Origin: Reticulitermes lucifugus
Taxonomy: Eukaryota; Arthropoda; Insecta; Blattodea; Rhinotermitidae
Assembly (NCBI GenBank): GCA_026260175.1
Contig: JAKCWW010000135.1
Coordinates: 51,340 to 115,339 of the forward strand
Length of the DNA: 64,000 bases
Reading direction: 5' to 3'
Part shown: positions 25,601 through 38,440 of the stretch, in pieces
Layout: every line of letters starts with the position of its first letter
Position numbering within the stretch: position 1 is the first letter of the stretch
The notes under the pieces: model-generated
Told to the model about the DNA's origin: nothing
The model's input: only the letters and a program-made list of their open reading frames with translations
The model's database searches: none
Made by a program: the position numbers and the translations under genes

Positions 25601-26265
25601 TCATCCATAAGAAACATGGTACTGCAAGTTTATTGTGGAAATTGTGATGATAATTACAGAGATTATAAACTACATACAATGACTCCACAATGAATATTCA
25701 ATTAATACTACCTGCTCAACTAATGTGGAAAACTGAAACTGAAGAAGATGGAGGCACTAAACCCTGCAGGCTCATAACTGCCTTAGGTTTACAAAGTTCA
25801 TTTCATCCGGTTCAATACACACCACAGCTCTGAGACAACTTCAGCAACTTATTCTCGATCTTGAGAATGATGTTCATGGAAGAGTGGATTACATATTGGA
25901 AGTGAAACATGATCTCAAAAGATACTACCATGAAAACTGTAAATAGTGGCTAGGTCTCATACAACATCCAGGTAAAACAAAAACTATAGAGAAGACAAAG
26001 CATAGAAATGTGGAAAATGGAAGGACAAGAAACTAGGAGGAGAATAAGTAGTGAAAATCTTAACTCAAGAAAACTGTCCAAGGATGCCTCATGATGTTCA
26101 ATGAAAATAAAGAAGGATACTGAACACCAATTTGTTAAATGAACAAAATTAATCCACTTATATGTTCACAACCATCCTATGCTCTAAAACTAGACACAAG
26201 ACATGTTACAAAATAATGCACCATAGAAACTTATTTGGAATTGGACCACCATTCACACCAACATC

Positions 26266-26271
26266 TTTATT
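26266..26271 (-). terminator. Poly(A) signal AATAAA for exon D
   Basis: AATAAA on the minus strand about 125 bp after the exon D stop codon, supporting exon D as a terminal exon. A hexamer this short can occur by chance. Confidence 0.35.
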
Positions 26272-26393
26272 GTGTCTTAGCAGCCCTCATACAACCCACG
26301 GAAATTCTATAACCATTTCTCACTTCCTTTGCAAATGGGAAGCTGCCAATGTTTGTTCTCAAGACAGTTCAGCATTCAGTCAGCAATCTGACA

Positions 26394-26599
26394 TTAATCC
26401 GTCTTCCTGATGGGAGCCGCATACTTGCTCTTTATATTCCAACGCTTCATCCAGTTGCGCAGAGTCTTGCGGGGGATGCCATGTTCTTTGGAGGCACGGT
26501 ACACGCTACCACCACATTTCACTGCCATCAGTGCTGCCCACAGGTTGTCATTTGTGTACTGCCGATATGGTCGCACCTTTGGTGGCCAGTTGGAGAACA
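26394..26599 (-). CDS. Alternative 3' exon D: pipsqueak-type HTH tail
   Basis: The acceptor is a long pyrimidine tract, TTTATTTACTCTTGCAG, then TG, which gives a Val codon with the shared G, so the phase matches. The tail is 68 residues: VFSNWPPKVRPYRQY, then a psq HTH at about 14-55 (NLWAALMAVKCGGSVYRASK, HGIPRKTLRNWMKRWN) and a short basic end IKSKYAAPIRKTD before TAA at 26394. An AATAAA occurs at 26266-26271, about 125 bp downstream, so this is a credible terminal exon. Its helix 3 is identical to that of exon C apart from the last residues, while helix 1-2 differs (Cys-Gly-Gly-Ser-Val-Tyr against Met-Gly-Glu-Ser-Ile-Tyr). The two isoforms may bind closely related sites. Confidence 0.85.
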
Positions 26600-29500
26600 C
26601 TGCAAGAGTAAATAAACAAACTGTTCACAAGATCTGTTTATCTGATGCAGCCTAAACAGTCTAAGTCATGAAAATCTGTTTACATCAGTCTGGTTAGTAC
26701 TGAGTACAAGAGAACATGGAGAGGAACTGGGCTAAAACAGATAGTAACAAGTATAAAAATACATCAGGAAGAACTTCATGACACTGACCAACAGTGTTGA
26801 ATCACATACAAGATATGTGCTGTATCTGATGTCCTTATTGTGTACAGCATTCCACAGTGTTCACCTTGCACACATGGCAATTATTAAGACTACCTTAATA
26901 TTCCAATCAATATACAGTTCATATCACTGATCTATGACCCTGAAACAAGCAAAGGCACATATACAAAATTGAATTAACAATTTCAGTTGCAGATAATGTT
27001 CATAACATTGGTCAACAGAGCGCTGTCTGCATGGAAATGACAAACTATCCATATATTACCTGAGAATAAAAATATTCTGTATGTCCCTTACCAAAAACAT
27101 TGTTTGCAAATTACAGTACCGTTCAAACCTTTATGTGATAGTACTCAACTGTTCAGCAACATAAAAAACTTACTATAAATATGTGACATCATACTACAAT
27201 CAATATATAAAACAGTGACATGTCACTTCTATTTATTAGTAGTAAACAGAACATGAACTTACTAATACCATTCCATTCCTACCTGTTTGTTTTCTGCTCA
27301 AATTATGAAAATGTTGTTACTAATGGGTGTACATAGAAAACATTGTGAAGTAGTAGAACAAATATGCTAATTTTAGCTGAACATAATTACTTATTCTTAT
27401 GTCCATAAAGTATCAAATGGTTAGTGCAATCATGGTAACAGAAAAAGTCACCTGGCAATGCAAGAAGCAGCATCAAGTTCCTCACCCATGTCCCCACCTC
27501 TAATAAAACATTCAATATCACAAGCTATTGCTGCATATTCATCCTCATTAACAGAAACTGTTTATGTAATATTGCAGTCAATCCCTCTATATGCCTGAAG
27601 ATTGAGGAAAATTACTCTAGAACCCAAACATAACATCCAGCTATAGACACAATTTGACTCGGTGTGTGAAATTCAAGCCTGAAATGGAGCCCTATAATAT
27701 GACTATAAGCTTTCCTCATTTACACAACCAAAATCTAAAGGGTCTCGCACAAAAAACAACATAACCAATTTGCTATGCACTTTATTGATGACAGCAGTAC
27801 ATCGCATAGTCTCACAGATTTACTTCAAATACACAACACCATGATCTTTGCCTTCACAGCATCTTTCAAACTGCAGGAACAGACATTAAAATATCTCACA
27901 CATACACATGTACAAACTTCAGTACAGGGCAAACATTTTGAGAATTATGACTAGTGTACAAAATAAAGAGAAAAAAAACATTGCTTATGATTGCATTGAA
28001 ATGTACAAAGACAGTACATTATGCAAGCAATGAGCAGTTAAAGGATATATTTCTCAGTGGATAAAGCAGGTTCCACCAGTCCTGCTGCATTTCAATCTAG
28101 CAGATGCACAGAACCTGGCTTTCTATTGCATGTATTTCATACAAACAGAGAGTCCGACAAAACATGTCAGACTTTGGGTGGATATTCAATGGCTTATTTT
28201 GAGCAAAAAAATGTTATGTCAAAGAGGCTCAAAAACCAAACCATTACATAGTTACTACCCACACCAGCACAGCAGTGAGATATTACTTTACCTGAAGATA
28301 TATAAAATGTGGGTTAAATATAGGCATAATAAATAACATTTGATATCACACAGATCATACACTGTGTATATGCCAGTAAAACACTGCACCCACACAAGAT
28401 GTTACATTTATTGTGTAACATTCTTGTGCTTCATAGCAGTTCTGAGGCTATATAAATGAGCTTTTGCAGGCACACAACTGGATAGAGTATGTCAGCTGCG
28501 TATCTCAACAGTATTTGAGGCTCAAACACAAACCTAGAAATCTGTCATGCCACAAGAGATGTAGCAATATATTAATAGTGATTCTAAGTCAATCTCCATT
28601 TCATTTTTCTTTCATCCAATAAGTTTTGTGGTTTCAAAAATACAACCTCTTAAAATCCAGATACAATTTTGTGGATACTGTGGATTGAACTGTCTGTAAA
28701 CTACATGGCATTTCAGGTATGACACTAAATAGCATGTCACTAAGCATAGAGCATAAGGGCAACACCTGTAACTTTATCACCAATACCATACCATAAAAAG
28801 CCACGCCCACAGCACAAAATGGAATGACTTACTCAAAACTAGATTGTTCTGAGCTGTTTGTTCCATATGTTTTCCACAGAATGAAATACACATATATAAA
28901 GGTTACGTGGCACATAAAATGCCCACAGTCACATACACAAATATTTCTAAATACTACATAGGATGATCAAGGAACCTCTTATAGAACATTAGTTTTGTTT
29001 AATTTGAATTCAAAGCAATGCAGACAACTTTGAAATTCACTGCATTTCTGAACACCTTATGGTGGGGGCAATGAAAGGAAAATAAATGATTAAATGGGAA
29101 GGAGATATTGTCAAAGGTGATCTTTAAAAGACCTGCATGTAGAACACATATTTACTTAATTAAACACTCATGAGACTTTCATTTCCATAGGAAATATCTC
29201 CAGTTTCATATTCATACAAAAACATGAATCCTACTGATAAAACATTTTCAACAATTATAAATATGGAGCTGCAGAAATGAATATGCTGACCACAGAAAAT
29301 TCATCTTGTACAGAACTTTTCCTCTCCCTCACTTTCTTCTACACACAGACCAGTTGAAAGTACTATATGAAAATATCAATCTTGAAATTTTAATATACAA
29401 GTGCATTTTAAATACCACAGAGTAAGCAACAGATTTTAAGATCTTGACTGCTTTTTGGTTTGTAGTTCCATTTCATTTATTTCAATCAAAATTCTCCTTA

Positions 29501-30063
29501 CTATAACTTTTGGCCTCCAAACACAGTACAAGTGTTTACAAGGGCTATGAACTTGGACCTGCTGAATCTTCACATATATGTTTCATGAGATTCTCAAAGA
29601 GAACTTATTGTAAAGTTTGAGACAGTGAGCACAGAACACAATCAACGGCAATGTAATCTTCATACAGACTGGATAAAAATAATGTCAAGAGATTTAAGGT
29701 GAATTATTTATTAACTGATACTCATACAACAAAACCAAATAATTGTTTTACCCACCTCTAAACGTTATGGTCTCCCTCCTTAGGCACTCCACCTACTCAC
29801 AGTTCCCCATTTATACTCTGACCTGAGTCACATACGCAGTTGGCCGTTGTCATTACAGAAAGATGGTGAGGGTCTAACAGAGGGCACAGTGTGTTTTGTG
29901 GAGTCTCAATTGATCATTCAAGCAGAGGGAGTTCAGACATGTATATTGGGTCAATCCACAAATCCATTAGATGATTGTACAAAAACTGCACAGGGACTGG
30001 TAGTGTTGATACAAGGAAACCAGGATGACCTGGAAAATTAGAAAAAGATGTCCAACATATAAG

Positions 30064-30990
30064 CCAGTGATTACCAAATGGTGCACTATGGAATTTCAAG
30101 GTGTAATCAACTTAAAAATACCAATACTGATGGTCCCAACAGCTCATCGCTGCTCACAAGGACATACAATTAACATTTTCCGCAACATTTAAAAATTCTC
30201 ACTGACTGCAAACTGACCCTCTGTAGCGTACTGCAGTTCTGCCTCTGCACTGTAACTCTACACCATTAAAATCTCAGATCGTAAGCCAGGCAGCATCTGG
30301 CTCCTGCCTTCGCTACCAACATAACAAGGATCCATAACTCTGGCAACTGATATGGTACTGCATACTGCAAATCATATTTTTTAAGTGGCTAGCTTTGTCA
30401 ATTCATCATTCTTTCTGTTTGGATCATTAGTTATTACATCCAAACACATACGTTTATTGTGAAATTATGCAAAGTAAAAAGTACAATTTGTGTCAAGGGA
30501 ATGTTATGGAGAAAAACCAGTAACTATAAAACACATACAGAACATAAAAGCATCCATCATTAACTAATGATAAATCAGGTAAAAACAAGACAGTGCATTC
30601 GTACTTGGACAGCTATACATCTTGCAGTTTTATTTGAATTGGAGAACAGACCTATGTACATATTTAAAATGTCCAATGACAGCATGGTTCCAAGTAAATT
30701 ATCAAGATGCTTTACTAAAAAAACATGGTCACCTTTCCATCAGAATCCCAGCATATGTTAAAAGACTCTTGGATTCTAAAATTCATCAGAGTTCTACTTT
30801 CATGAAAAACATTACAGTCTCTGACAAGGCAGATGCAGTGAGTTACTTGGTGGCTGAACTTGTAGCCCAGGAAATAAAACCTCATGCCACTGGTGAATCC
30901 CTTATAATCCCAGCCTGCTCAGCAACTGTAAGGATAATGTTTGGAACTGAAGCTCAAAATCACTGGTAAATGCCATAGTCTCCTGTGGAG
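30064..30990 (+). mobile_element. hAT-type transposon remnant (ZBED-like transposase N-terminal part)
   Basis: The left end CAGTGATTACCAAATGGTGC resembles a hAT terminal repeat (CAGTGGTTCTCAAACTGGTG). Inside, broken plus-strand frames give SMVPSKLSRC (end of a BED finger, AMVPSKLKRH in relatives) and, from about 30760, VKRLLDSKIHQSSTFMKNIT, VSDKADAVSYLVAELVAQEI, KPHATGESLIIPA. This is the N-terminal part of ZBED5-like hAT transposases. It is frameshifted and truncated. The right end was not found. Confidence 0.6.
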
Positions 30991-31614
30991 ATCTCAACTG
31001 TGAGAGTTCATTTTAACCCCCCATGTGATAGAAGTACATTTAATACTGCACATTACTTTAGTCTGTAAATAGTGTCGTAGGGTAACAGTGATCATATAAG
31101 TCTACAACTGGCACTAACCTGAGCAACACAAATCCAGTACATCTTCTCACACTCTATTTCTTTATGATCAATTGTAATATTACCTTACCATCTATGCTTA
31201 TGTCTCCCAAATGGTCTCTTACTTTCAGGCTTCCTGATTGAAGTTTCTATGCATTCATCAGTTACCAATTGCATGCTACATATTGTGCCCACCTCATCCT
31301 CCTTGAGTGACCTTAATATTTGGTAAAGATTGCAAACTATGATGCTCATTAAGCAATTTTCCCAGTTCTCCTGTTACTTCTTCTCCCTTACACATACACA
31401 TTCTCCTCAACACCTTCTTCTCAGGTATCCTCAATTATGGCAACAGAGTTTCACACTCATACAAAACAGGTAAAATCATAAGTTTGCATATTTTGATCTT
31501 TACATCTTTAGATGTGGTACAGAAAGATTAAAGATTCTGAACTGAATGGTAACAGTCATTTCCATTACTTAATTTGCTGTTAACTACTAGTTAAGTTACC
31601 ATCATTCCCAACTA

Positions 31615-33126
31615 CAGTAAAATCCCTATTTAATGAATTGCTGGGGGATTAGAATATATTTCACTAAATCGAGGTTTTCATTAAATGGAGGTTACATTGT
31701 TTATACAAAGTTAATGTCGGGACAAGAAAAAATCATCACTAAATATGGAATTTCACTAAATGCAGGGTACTTCACCTATATCACATTTTCAAAGACATCT
31801 TTATATTATGATTTTGTCCTGAATTTTGTTGACTAGATATAGACCTATACTTAGATCTCTGCACACTTACTTCTATAGCAAGTTGCTAATACTGTGTCTG
31901 TGTCTTAGTTATGTATTCACACAATAAATAAATATAATTTGCACACACCAAAAGCTAATGTGTCTATTCACTTCAAACCCTTCCTTATTTCTAGGCCCTT
32001 CATAATGGCTGCTCCACAATGTTAAGTTGAAATGCAATAATGGTAAAGCATTTCATTGTTTCAGGTCATTATGAATAGGAAATGTGACAGACAAATGTTA
32101 TGCAGCAACACTTCACTGCAGGTTTCACTAGAAACACATTTTGAACCGCTTAAGTATTTTCATGGGTGTACCAAATGCAGAGTATACTGTATGGTAGAAT
32201 CCTTCTCCCCTAGCTGAACCATAAACTTTCAAGTCTACGAATGAGTCCTATTAATTCCCACTATACTCATCTACTGTTTCTCCAGTACTGATAAAAGGAA
32301 AATATTTGTTCTGCAGCTGATCTACTACTTTAGAATCCACCCTGGTCAACCCCAATAATTTCATACATGTGTGTACTTAATTTTAACACAAGAATTTTGG
32401 ACAAAATTATGGACTTAGCATTTTTAACAGTTATTTAAAAACACTGTCAACAGTTAAGATTAAGGCGTGTCAGTGATTATGAAGCACTGATGGGATCATA
32501 TATTAACACAGTAAAACTGACGTACTTGGAGAAAAACCTGTTCCTGAACCACTTTGTCCACTAAAAATCCAATGTGGATGGTCCTGGGAATGGACCCAGG
32601 AATCTGCAGTGAGAAGTCAGTGACTAACCACCTCAGTCTTGGCATCACCAATTCTGCATACAGGTATTTCTTACTGACTACAAGCTCTGTTTTTAATATT
32701 CTTCTCAAACACAGTATGGCCCACAGTGAAGTACACTGAGATATGATAAGGCTGTTCACAGGATATTTTGCCAAGATACAGGTGTGTGTTGGTGTCTTGT
32801 GTTACTGCATCTTTGGAACTACTACCATATCGATGGATCACATGTTTAACAGCAATGACCTGATTTTTGCAGAGAAAGTGTTTATCATCAAATATTATTT
32901 TCAGCACACAGATATGGGTGAGAAAGCGAACAAAGAGTGTAAAATAAGTACAGGAAAACCCCCAATTTAATGTTCCAGCATTTAGTGAAATCCCAGATTT
33001 AGTGATGATTTTTTCAGGTCCTGACAATAGCTCCATATAAACAAATAAACCTCCATTTAATGAAAACCTCGATTTAGTGAAACATATTCTAATCCCCCAA
33101 CAATTCATTAAATAGGGGTTTTACTG
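31615..33126. mobile_element. Non-autonomous Tigger/mariner-type DNA transposon, 1.5 kb, with long TIRs
   Basis: TA on both sides (31613-31614, 33127-33128). The ends are inverse copies for over 100 bp: CAGTAAAATCCCTATTTAAT on the left and the inverse of CAGTAAAACCCCTATTTAAT on the right, then GAATTG(C/T)TGGGGGATTAGAAT, ACTAAATCGAGGTTTTCATT and TGTC(G/A)GGAC. No transposase is readable inside. An apparent ORF at 32671-33108 (minus) is just the TIR translated. A tRNA-like segment (CCTGGGAATGGACCCAGG, near 32580) sits in the middle. Confidence 0.78.
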
Positions 33127-33384
33127 TAATAATTTTCCACAAAAATGATCCATACAGTGAACTGTTAATGAGTTTGGAGGTTATTCTTATACATAGCTTG
33201 CTACAAGCACCTGATATGGTACAAAGATGTGTTTTTTGTAGTCTTGTAAACACTTATGGAAAGAAAAACTTTCTGCACTACATGTGGTGTTCTGATGAAT
33301 AGAATGTCACACTGCCTGGCCACATACACAAGGAAACAATACAGTACTTGCAAGACTGCAGGTTCTCACAGCAGTGTTGCTGAA

Positions 33385-33595
33385 GATTCAGTTCTTCTAG
33401 TCTGTGACACAGTGTCGTTGGGTGTGTAGTTCCCAATGTTTCTAAGAATCACAGTGCCTTCAACTTCAGGATCATGCAGTCCAAGAGGAGTCCACTTTTC
33501 TGGGACTGCTTGATCTTGGAGGTGAATGCACTATGATCCTTTGAAATGTCAGACTATTTACCAGTTGACATGGTGTAATATCCCAAAAGACTTGA
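33385..33595. mobile_element. MITE with internal palindrome
   Basis: The left arm TCTTCTAGTCTGTGACACAG and the right arm (inverse GTCTTTTGGGATATTACACC) belong to the foldback family. The centre contains CAGTCCAAGAGGAGTCCACT...GGGACTG, a hairpin also seen at 23730. Confidence 0.5.
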
Positions 33596-34868
33596 ATCTG
33601 GAACTGCTGCTTTGCTCATACACTTATTAAAAGTGTCTCCCCAACTTTTGAAACTATAAGATAAGATTCATTATTACAGTCAACTCCTCTAGAAGATCAG
33701 ATATAATTATACTTCAGTACCATTGTTCACTTATAAAACCTTTTCTACCTGACTGCACATCCTATCATTAGATTTCCAAGCATATTTATTTACGTTACAA
33801 AGTGGGGATGCTGTATTCTTTAATATCAGACTTCCTGAAGGGGTAAAGTTTACTCCTCTATACTCATTATCAGTTCTAAATTTGTGTAAACTCTGATTCC
33901 AAACTGCTGGCTTAAAAATATGTCAATTCTCCATCACTTTTGCACTAAAACCTCCTAATAAAATTTTCATGTGGCATGTAAGGAACTATCCAAATATGCA
34001 GGGGCACACAAATCCTGGGTGCCAGGTTGCTGTGGCGGCTCTTACTTGTGAGCCCTCAGTATGGAACTTGCTTCATGTTACCCTTCTGGCACCTAGAAGT
34101 TTGAGGTGGCTCCTAGATTTTGGGAAAATTTCTGCACCCCAGCAAATATGTACTCTTGTTCCTCACAAAAGCTACCTCTTGTACCATCACTCTCATCTGT
34201 ACTTCAGAACAATATCACACCAACTACCTTTCAATATTAAGAAGAATATTATCACTAACAAAATCTACCCTCTCAACTCTGACACAATTCGTTTAAGTAT
34301 GTAGGATCTGGTCTCTTAAATGATGATCATCACCCCCTTTTCCACACTCCACTGTATCTGCAGGTTCAATGCAATCCTTTTCCCATGTGACCTCCTAACC
34401 TCCAACTAAATCAAAAGTATATGTTACAAATTCTGCTGTTATTGACTTGAATAAACATACTCCCAATACTCAAAGTTACAAATCACATGTCCTTTTTATG
34501 TCAAGACAAAGAATCTGTCCATGTCCAAGGCCCTTTGTAGCACAAATACCACTTACACAATTATACACGAACAGCACATCATATCACTCTTACATCAGGT
34601 ATTTAAAATTAATCATTATATACACATTACATACAGCACCATATCACACACACACACAAAGCATGCAGCAAACACCCACTTTCTGTTCTTCACAAGTTTT
34701 GAATGGGACACAACAAAATGAAGGTACACAAAAAAATTAAATTGGAGAACACATGTAGGAAGACAAGTCCCAAAAGTGAACTGTCACACACGTGCACCAA
34801 ATAGCCAATTATGTTCATCACAGCTTGTTCATAAAATTGCACTCTGTACTTTACACCATTCCAAACCT

Positions 34869-35155
34869 TTACAGCATCACTGTTGGTTTCATTCTCTTGG
34901 CTCCTTTCTGATTAGTTGGGCACACTTTCAGCTGTTGTGGCATTGGGTACGAACTTTTGATATTCCACCGTGCCATCCAGTTTCGAAGTGTCTTGCGAGG
35001 GATTCCATGCAACTTAGCAGAACTGTAGATACTCTCTCCCATTTTCACATCCATGAGAGCTTGCCACAGGCTTGAGATTGAATAAGAACGTGGGGTTCGA
35101 ATCCTGAACTGATCCGACAGAAGATTCGCATGCACCGGTGCCAAGAGACCCATAT
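34869..35155 (-). CDS. Alternative 3' exon C: pipsqueak-type HTH tail
   Basis: The acceptor GAATAATGTTTCAG plus AT gives an Asp codon with the shared G, so the phase matches. The tail is 95 residues: DMGLLAPVHANLLSD, a basic entry RIRTPRSY (residues 18-25), then a psq HTH at about 25-65 with SLWQALMDVKMGESIYSSAK and HGIPRKTLRNWMARWN. The turn and recognition helix GIPRKTLRNWM is a textbook psq-family third helix. After the domain comes a basic end (QKGAKRMKP) and TAA at 34869. It is very close to exon D (the block HGIPRKTLRNWM-x-RWNIKS-x-Y is shared exactly), so the two arose by exon duplication. Predicted role: an isoform-specific DNA-binding tail of a nuclear transcription factor. Confidence 0.85.
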
Positions 35156-35789
35156 CTGAAACATTATTCATTCATCAGCAACGCACAAGTCAGACAGTCT
35201 GGTGAGGAGGCTAACCACTGCTGGTTACTAGAAAAAAAAAAAAAAAAATGGGCACTTTGTTACATCCAGCCCACTCACCTGTATGCTCCCACCTACATTA
35301 CCAACATGCAGATTGCCAGAGATAAAAACTATGGCTATAATGTAATTTGTTCACTGGAACTCTTCATATCCTTGCTTGCTGAGCTGCATACGTACACCAA
35401 ATATGAAAGCAGTGCAATGAAACAGCATGAATCATATAGCAACCAATGTGGCCTTTGAAATGTCTGAGTATCAATAAAATTATACCTGTACCACATAGAT
35501 CAGCCAACAAAGGAATTCTTTTCATTTTATAACCATCAGTCTTGGGAAATATAATAGTTTACATACTGGTCTGCCAAATTTTTCAAACAGACCTTCCCAG
35601 CCTCTTATCTAGGGAAGAATTTCACACCACCACTGAATCAAAAATATCCAAATTACAATGCAACATATATGACTAAACCACTCAAGACAATTGGTTCTAC
35701 AGTGCAGAATCTGAGTGAAACTGTACAGATTATATCAAAGTCAGTAAGTGTCATAGCTGTTTCCCCAGATAAATGGTATCCTACCAATT

Positions 35790-36420
35790 TCACTGTCTCA
35801 GTGCAGGGATGGTGATTGAACATTATGCTCTTTAAGACACACCCCAATGAACACACAAAATGTTCTGGTGCAATGGAAAATTGGTCAGAAATCATGACAT
35901 TCTCCATGACACATCCCACTGACTATACAAACCGTTCTAGCTCACAGCAGATAGTCACTGAACATGATGTTCTCTGTGATACATGCCACTCATTGTTCCC
36001 TCTAAGCTGCGTAGGTGCACGGTCGCGCAGTAACTGAAATGCTCCCACGCAAACTGAATTGTTGCCACGCAGCTGGAATTTTTCAATTTTCATTGTAAAT
36101 ATCCTTATTATGCATATTACAAAAAACTTTTAAAGTGCCGCGCATTCGTCAGGTCATGTAAAAATTTTCTGCTCCGAGCAGTAGCAGGTCTGTGCAGCTG
36201 TAAAAAAAAAATTAGAGGAAATGTTGATCCCAGTGCAGACAGAAAATGGTCTAGCTCAATACAAAAATGGTCACTGAACATGGTGCTCTCTATCGCACCC
36301 CATGGCATATACAGACTCTTCCAGCTGCACACTGCAGAGATGGTCACTGAACATGACGTTCTCTATGACACATCACACTGCAAATACAAAGAGCTAGTGC
36401 AATGAATGGACAGAGATAAT
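35790..36420. repeat. Degenerate minisatellite, about 71-bp unit, split by an insertion
   Basis: A motif like TGGTCACTGAACATGATGTTCTCTATGACACATCCCACTG recurs at about 35811, 35880, 35951, 36270 and 36341. Spacing is 69-71 bp except across 35951-36270, where a foreign block lies. Units are diverged, so the array is old. Confidence 0.65.
35992..36235. mobile_element. hAT-like MITE inserted in the minisatellite
   Basis: Inverted ends TTCCCTCTAAGCTGCG and, inverse, TTTCCTCTAA...ACAGCTGC. CpG-rich interior (CACGGTCGCGCAG, GTGCCGCGCATTCG) unlike the flanks. Removing about 248 bp restores the 71-bp repeat spacing. No clean 8-bp target duplication is visible, so the superfamily is a guess. Confidence 0.55.
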
Positions 36421-37689
36421 GTTGCAAAACAAACATTTCTCCAACTTCAGGCACACTGCTAGGAATAAAGATAAAAGACAAAGCCAAGACAACATTGAGG
36501 ATATACGCATTAAGACTTTGTTCCTTGTCAATCACAACTAATTATGTAATCACAAGTTAACAACTCAGAATTGCTTTTATAACTAATTCACTACCAACCC
36601 TAATTGAACACAATGCCTACAAAAAGGTTTCTGCTATGCAAACACTCCATACATTTGTTTTTACTCTATTTTGTCTTGTTCTTCATACAAGCTTAACAAC
36701 TCCCATATTATGTATTTTGGGAACATCTCTATTCTAGTGCCAAATTAAAAGCAAGAAAGCATAAGCAAAGAACATGTAAAATATTGGTGCTAATATTCAC
36801 TAAATAGATTCAAGGACTTCTCACTGCATGAAAGCTGTGGAAGTAGGACCGAGTAGCCAGATATAGAACACAACCAAACACACAGCAACAAAACTTCCAC
36901 ATTAAATTCTATTAATCATAAATATCAAATAATAAACACAAAACACCACAATAAATTCATTTTATTATTATATGTCTACAACTCATCAGTTGGCTACATC
37001 AGTTTCTACTTCATTATACACAATTTACATCCCTTCAAACACACAAACACAATTCACTGGAAATCATGAGTAAAAGTGTTAAATTCTGTTATACGTTGTG
37101 ACCCATGCTGCTGTCGACATATGAATACAAAAAATATAATTCAGATTCAAAGCTTAAATATGGCATTACATAAACTAAGTATACACAGAATTCTCTAAAA
37201 TATCAACACCAAAGTCTGTTCTTGGACTTTGTTCTGAGCCAAATCAAACCAGTTAACATCCAAAATTTTCCAAGAGACTATTTCAATACAGCAAGGTCTC
37301 AGAATCTATCAACTTCTCAATCAATTTTTTTTTATATCTGTCATCCACTGTGTAACACCATTACTTCTGTATCGGTTCTCATTTTTCAATCACCATCTCA
37401 TGACCTGTCTCATGCATTATGTACGTCACTTCCTAATGCTTATCAGTGTCAGTCCACCAGGAACACTTCTAGTGAGCCATTCTCAAACCACTTCTCTATC
37501 AATTCTGTGTCTTGTACAAATTCATGGAGTTAAAAAAAACTTTGGAAATCAAACTGAGACATTACTGTTGATCCTGAAGCTGGAATATAAGCAGCTGACA
37601 CCAGACAAGAACATGAGTGCTACCTACAACTGTAAGAACTGTAGCCAATATATCAACTTATACTGACATTGCAAAATCATCTTTTCCTC

Positions 37690-38440
37690 CAGAGAATATT
37701 TTGCTGAAAATGAAGAATTATTACTGATCTGAATTTCTGATCAGCAAGCTAAGGGAGATAATTTAAATTCCACTTTGATAAAGCAGAATGTTCCGAGCAT
37801 TTATGACAAACTCATGGCAGATGCAGAATATTTTGCAGCTGAATTTTCTGCAAATGAAGGCTGGTTCAATAAAGTTAAATAAAGAACTGAAATGCATCTG
37901 GTTGTGAAGCACAGCAAGTCAGCAAGTACTGATATTCAAGGCAGGACAGATGCCTGTGAGTTTGCACAAATTATTGAGAAGCTCGGCTACAATCCTAAAC
38001 ACATCTTTATTATCAGGATGATACATGGCTGATATGGAAGATGCTCAACAAAAATTTGTCACAAATGAGAACAGCTTGCCAGTCATAAGCAATCTAAGGA
38101 TCTTCTTCTGGCAGACAAGATTTTGAGCTCAAACTGACCTTCATACACCACTCTGACAGACCAACAACTTTCAAAATGTTCTGTGAACATTAAGCATTCC
38201 ACAATTTGGAAATAAAGCAAGGAATCTTGGGTTACCAAGGCCTTATTCCAACAGCAGTTCTTCTTCATTTCCATCCTACACTCAACATTTATCTCAGTAA
38301 CAACTTTGCAAAGAAAGACATTGGAGATCACTGACAATCCTCCAGGTAATTTAGGTCAACCTAGATGCTGCCTCTGTAAAGACCATCTTCCTGTTACATC
38401 AGTCATTATTGGTGTTCATTTCCCAGCAAAATGAGTTTGG
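37690..38440 (+). mobile_element. Tigger/pogo-type transposase remnant
   Basis: Broken plus-strand frames read SANEGWFNKVK (HTH region end), TDIQGRTDACEFAQIIEKLG, YNPKHIFII, DKILSSN, ...KESWVTKALFQQQFFFIS, and TLEITDNPPG (equivalent to LLLDNAPSH with the second acidic residue). The block order matches Tigger-family DDE transposases. Several stops and frameshifts are present. Confidence 0.6.

Larger units (their letters stand above)
20414..26393 (-). other. Intron between alternative exons D and E
   Basis: It contains a tRNA-derived SINE (25395-25600), a MITE-like fragment (23655-23830), a C-rich tract (23456-23481) and a plus-strand degenerate LINE (21555-22510). A small palindrome, TATCACATCATGATGTGATA, sits near 20730. 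Nothing further was recognised. Confidence 0.5.
26600..34868 (-). other. Intron between alternative exons C and D
   Basis: Recognisable pieces are a MITE with an internal palindrome (33385-33595), a Tigger-type element with TIRs (31615-33126) and a hAT remnant (30064-30990). The span 26.6-30.0 kb is AT-rich intron with no clear gene, apart from short pyrimidine tracts and ORFs of chance length. Confidence 0.5.

Noticed and set aside
30567-30969. Host gene on the plus strand
   Set aside because: Matches a ZBED-type hAT transposase N-terminal part, frameshifted, next to a hAT-like end; transposon debris.
32671-33108. 145-codon minus-strand ORF, one of the longest in the window
   Set aside because: Its start is the terminal inverted repeat of the 31615-33126 element; a near copy (67 codons) occurs in the left repeat. 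Not a host gene.
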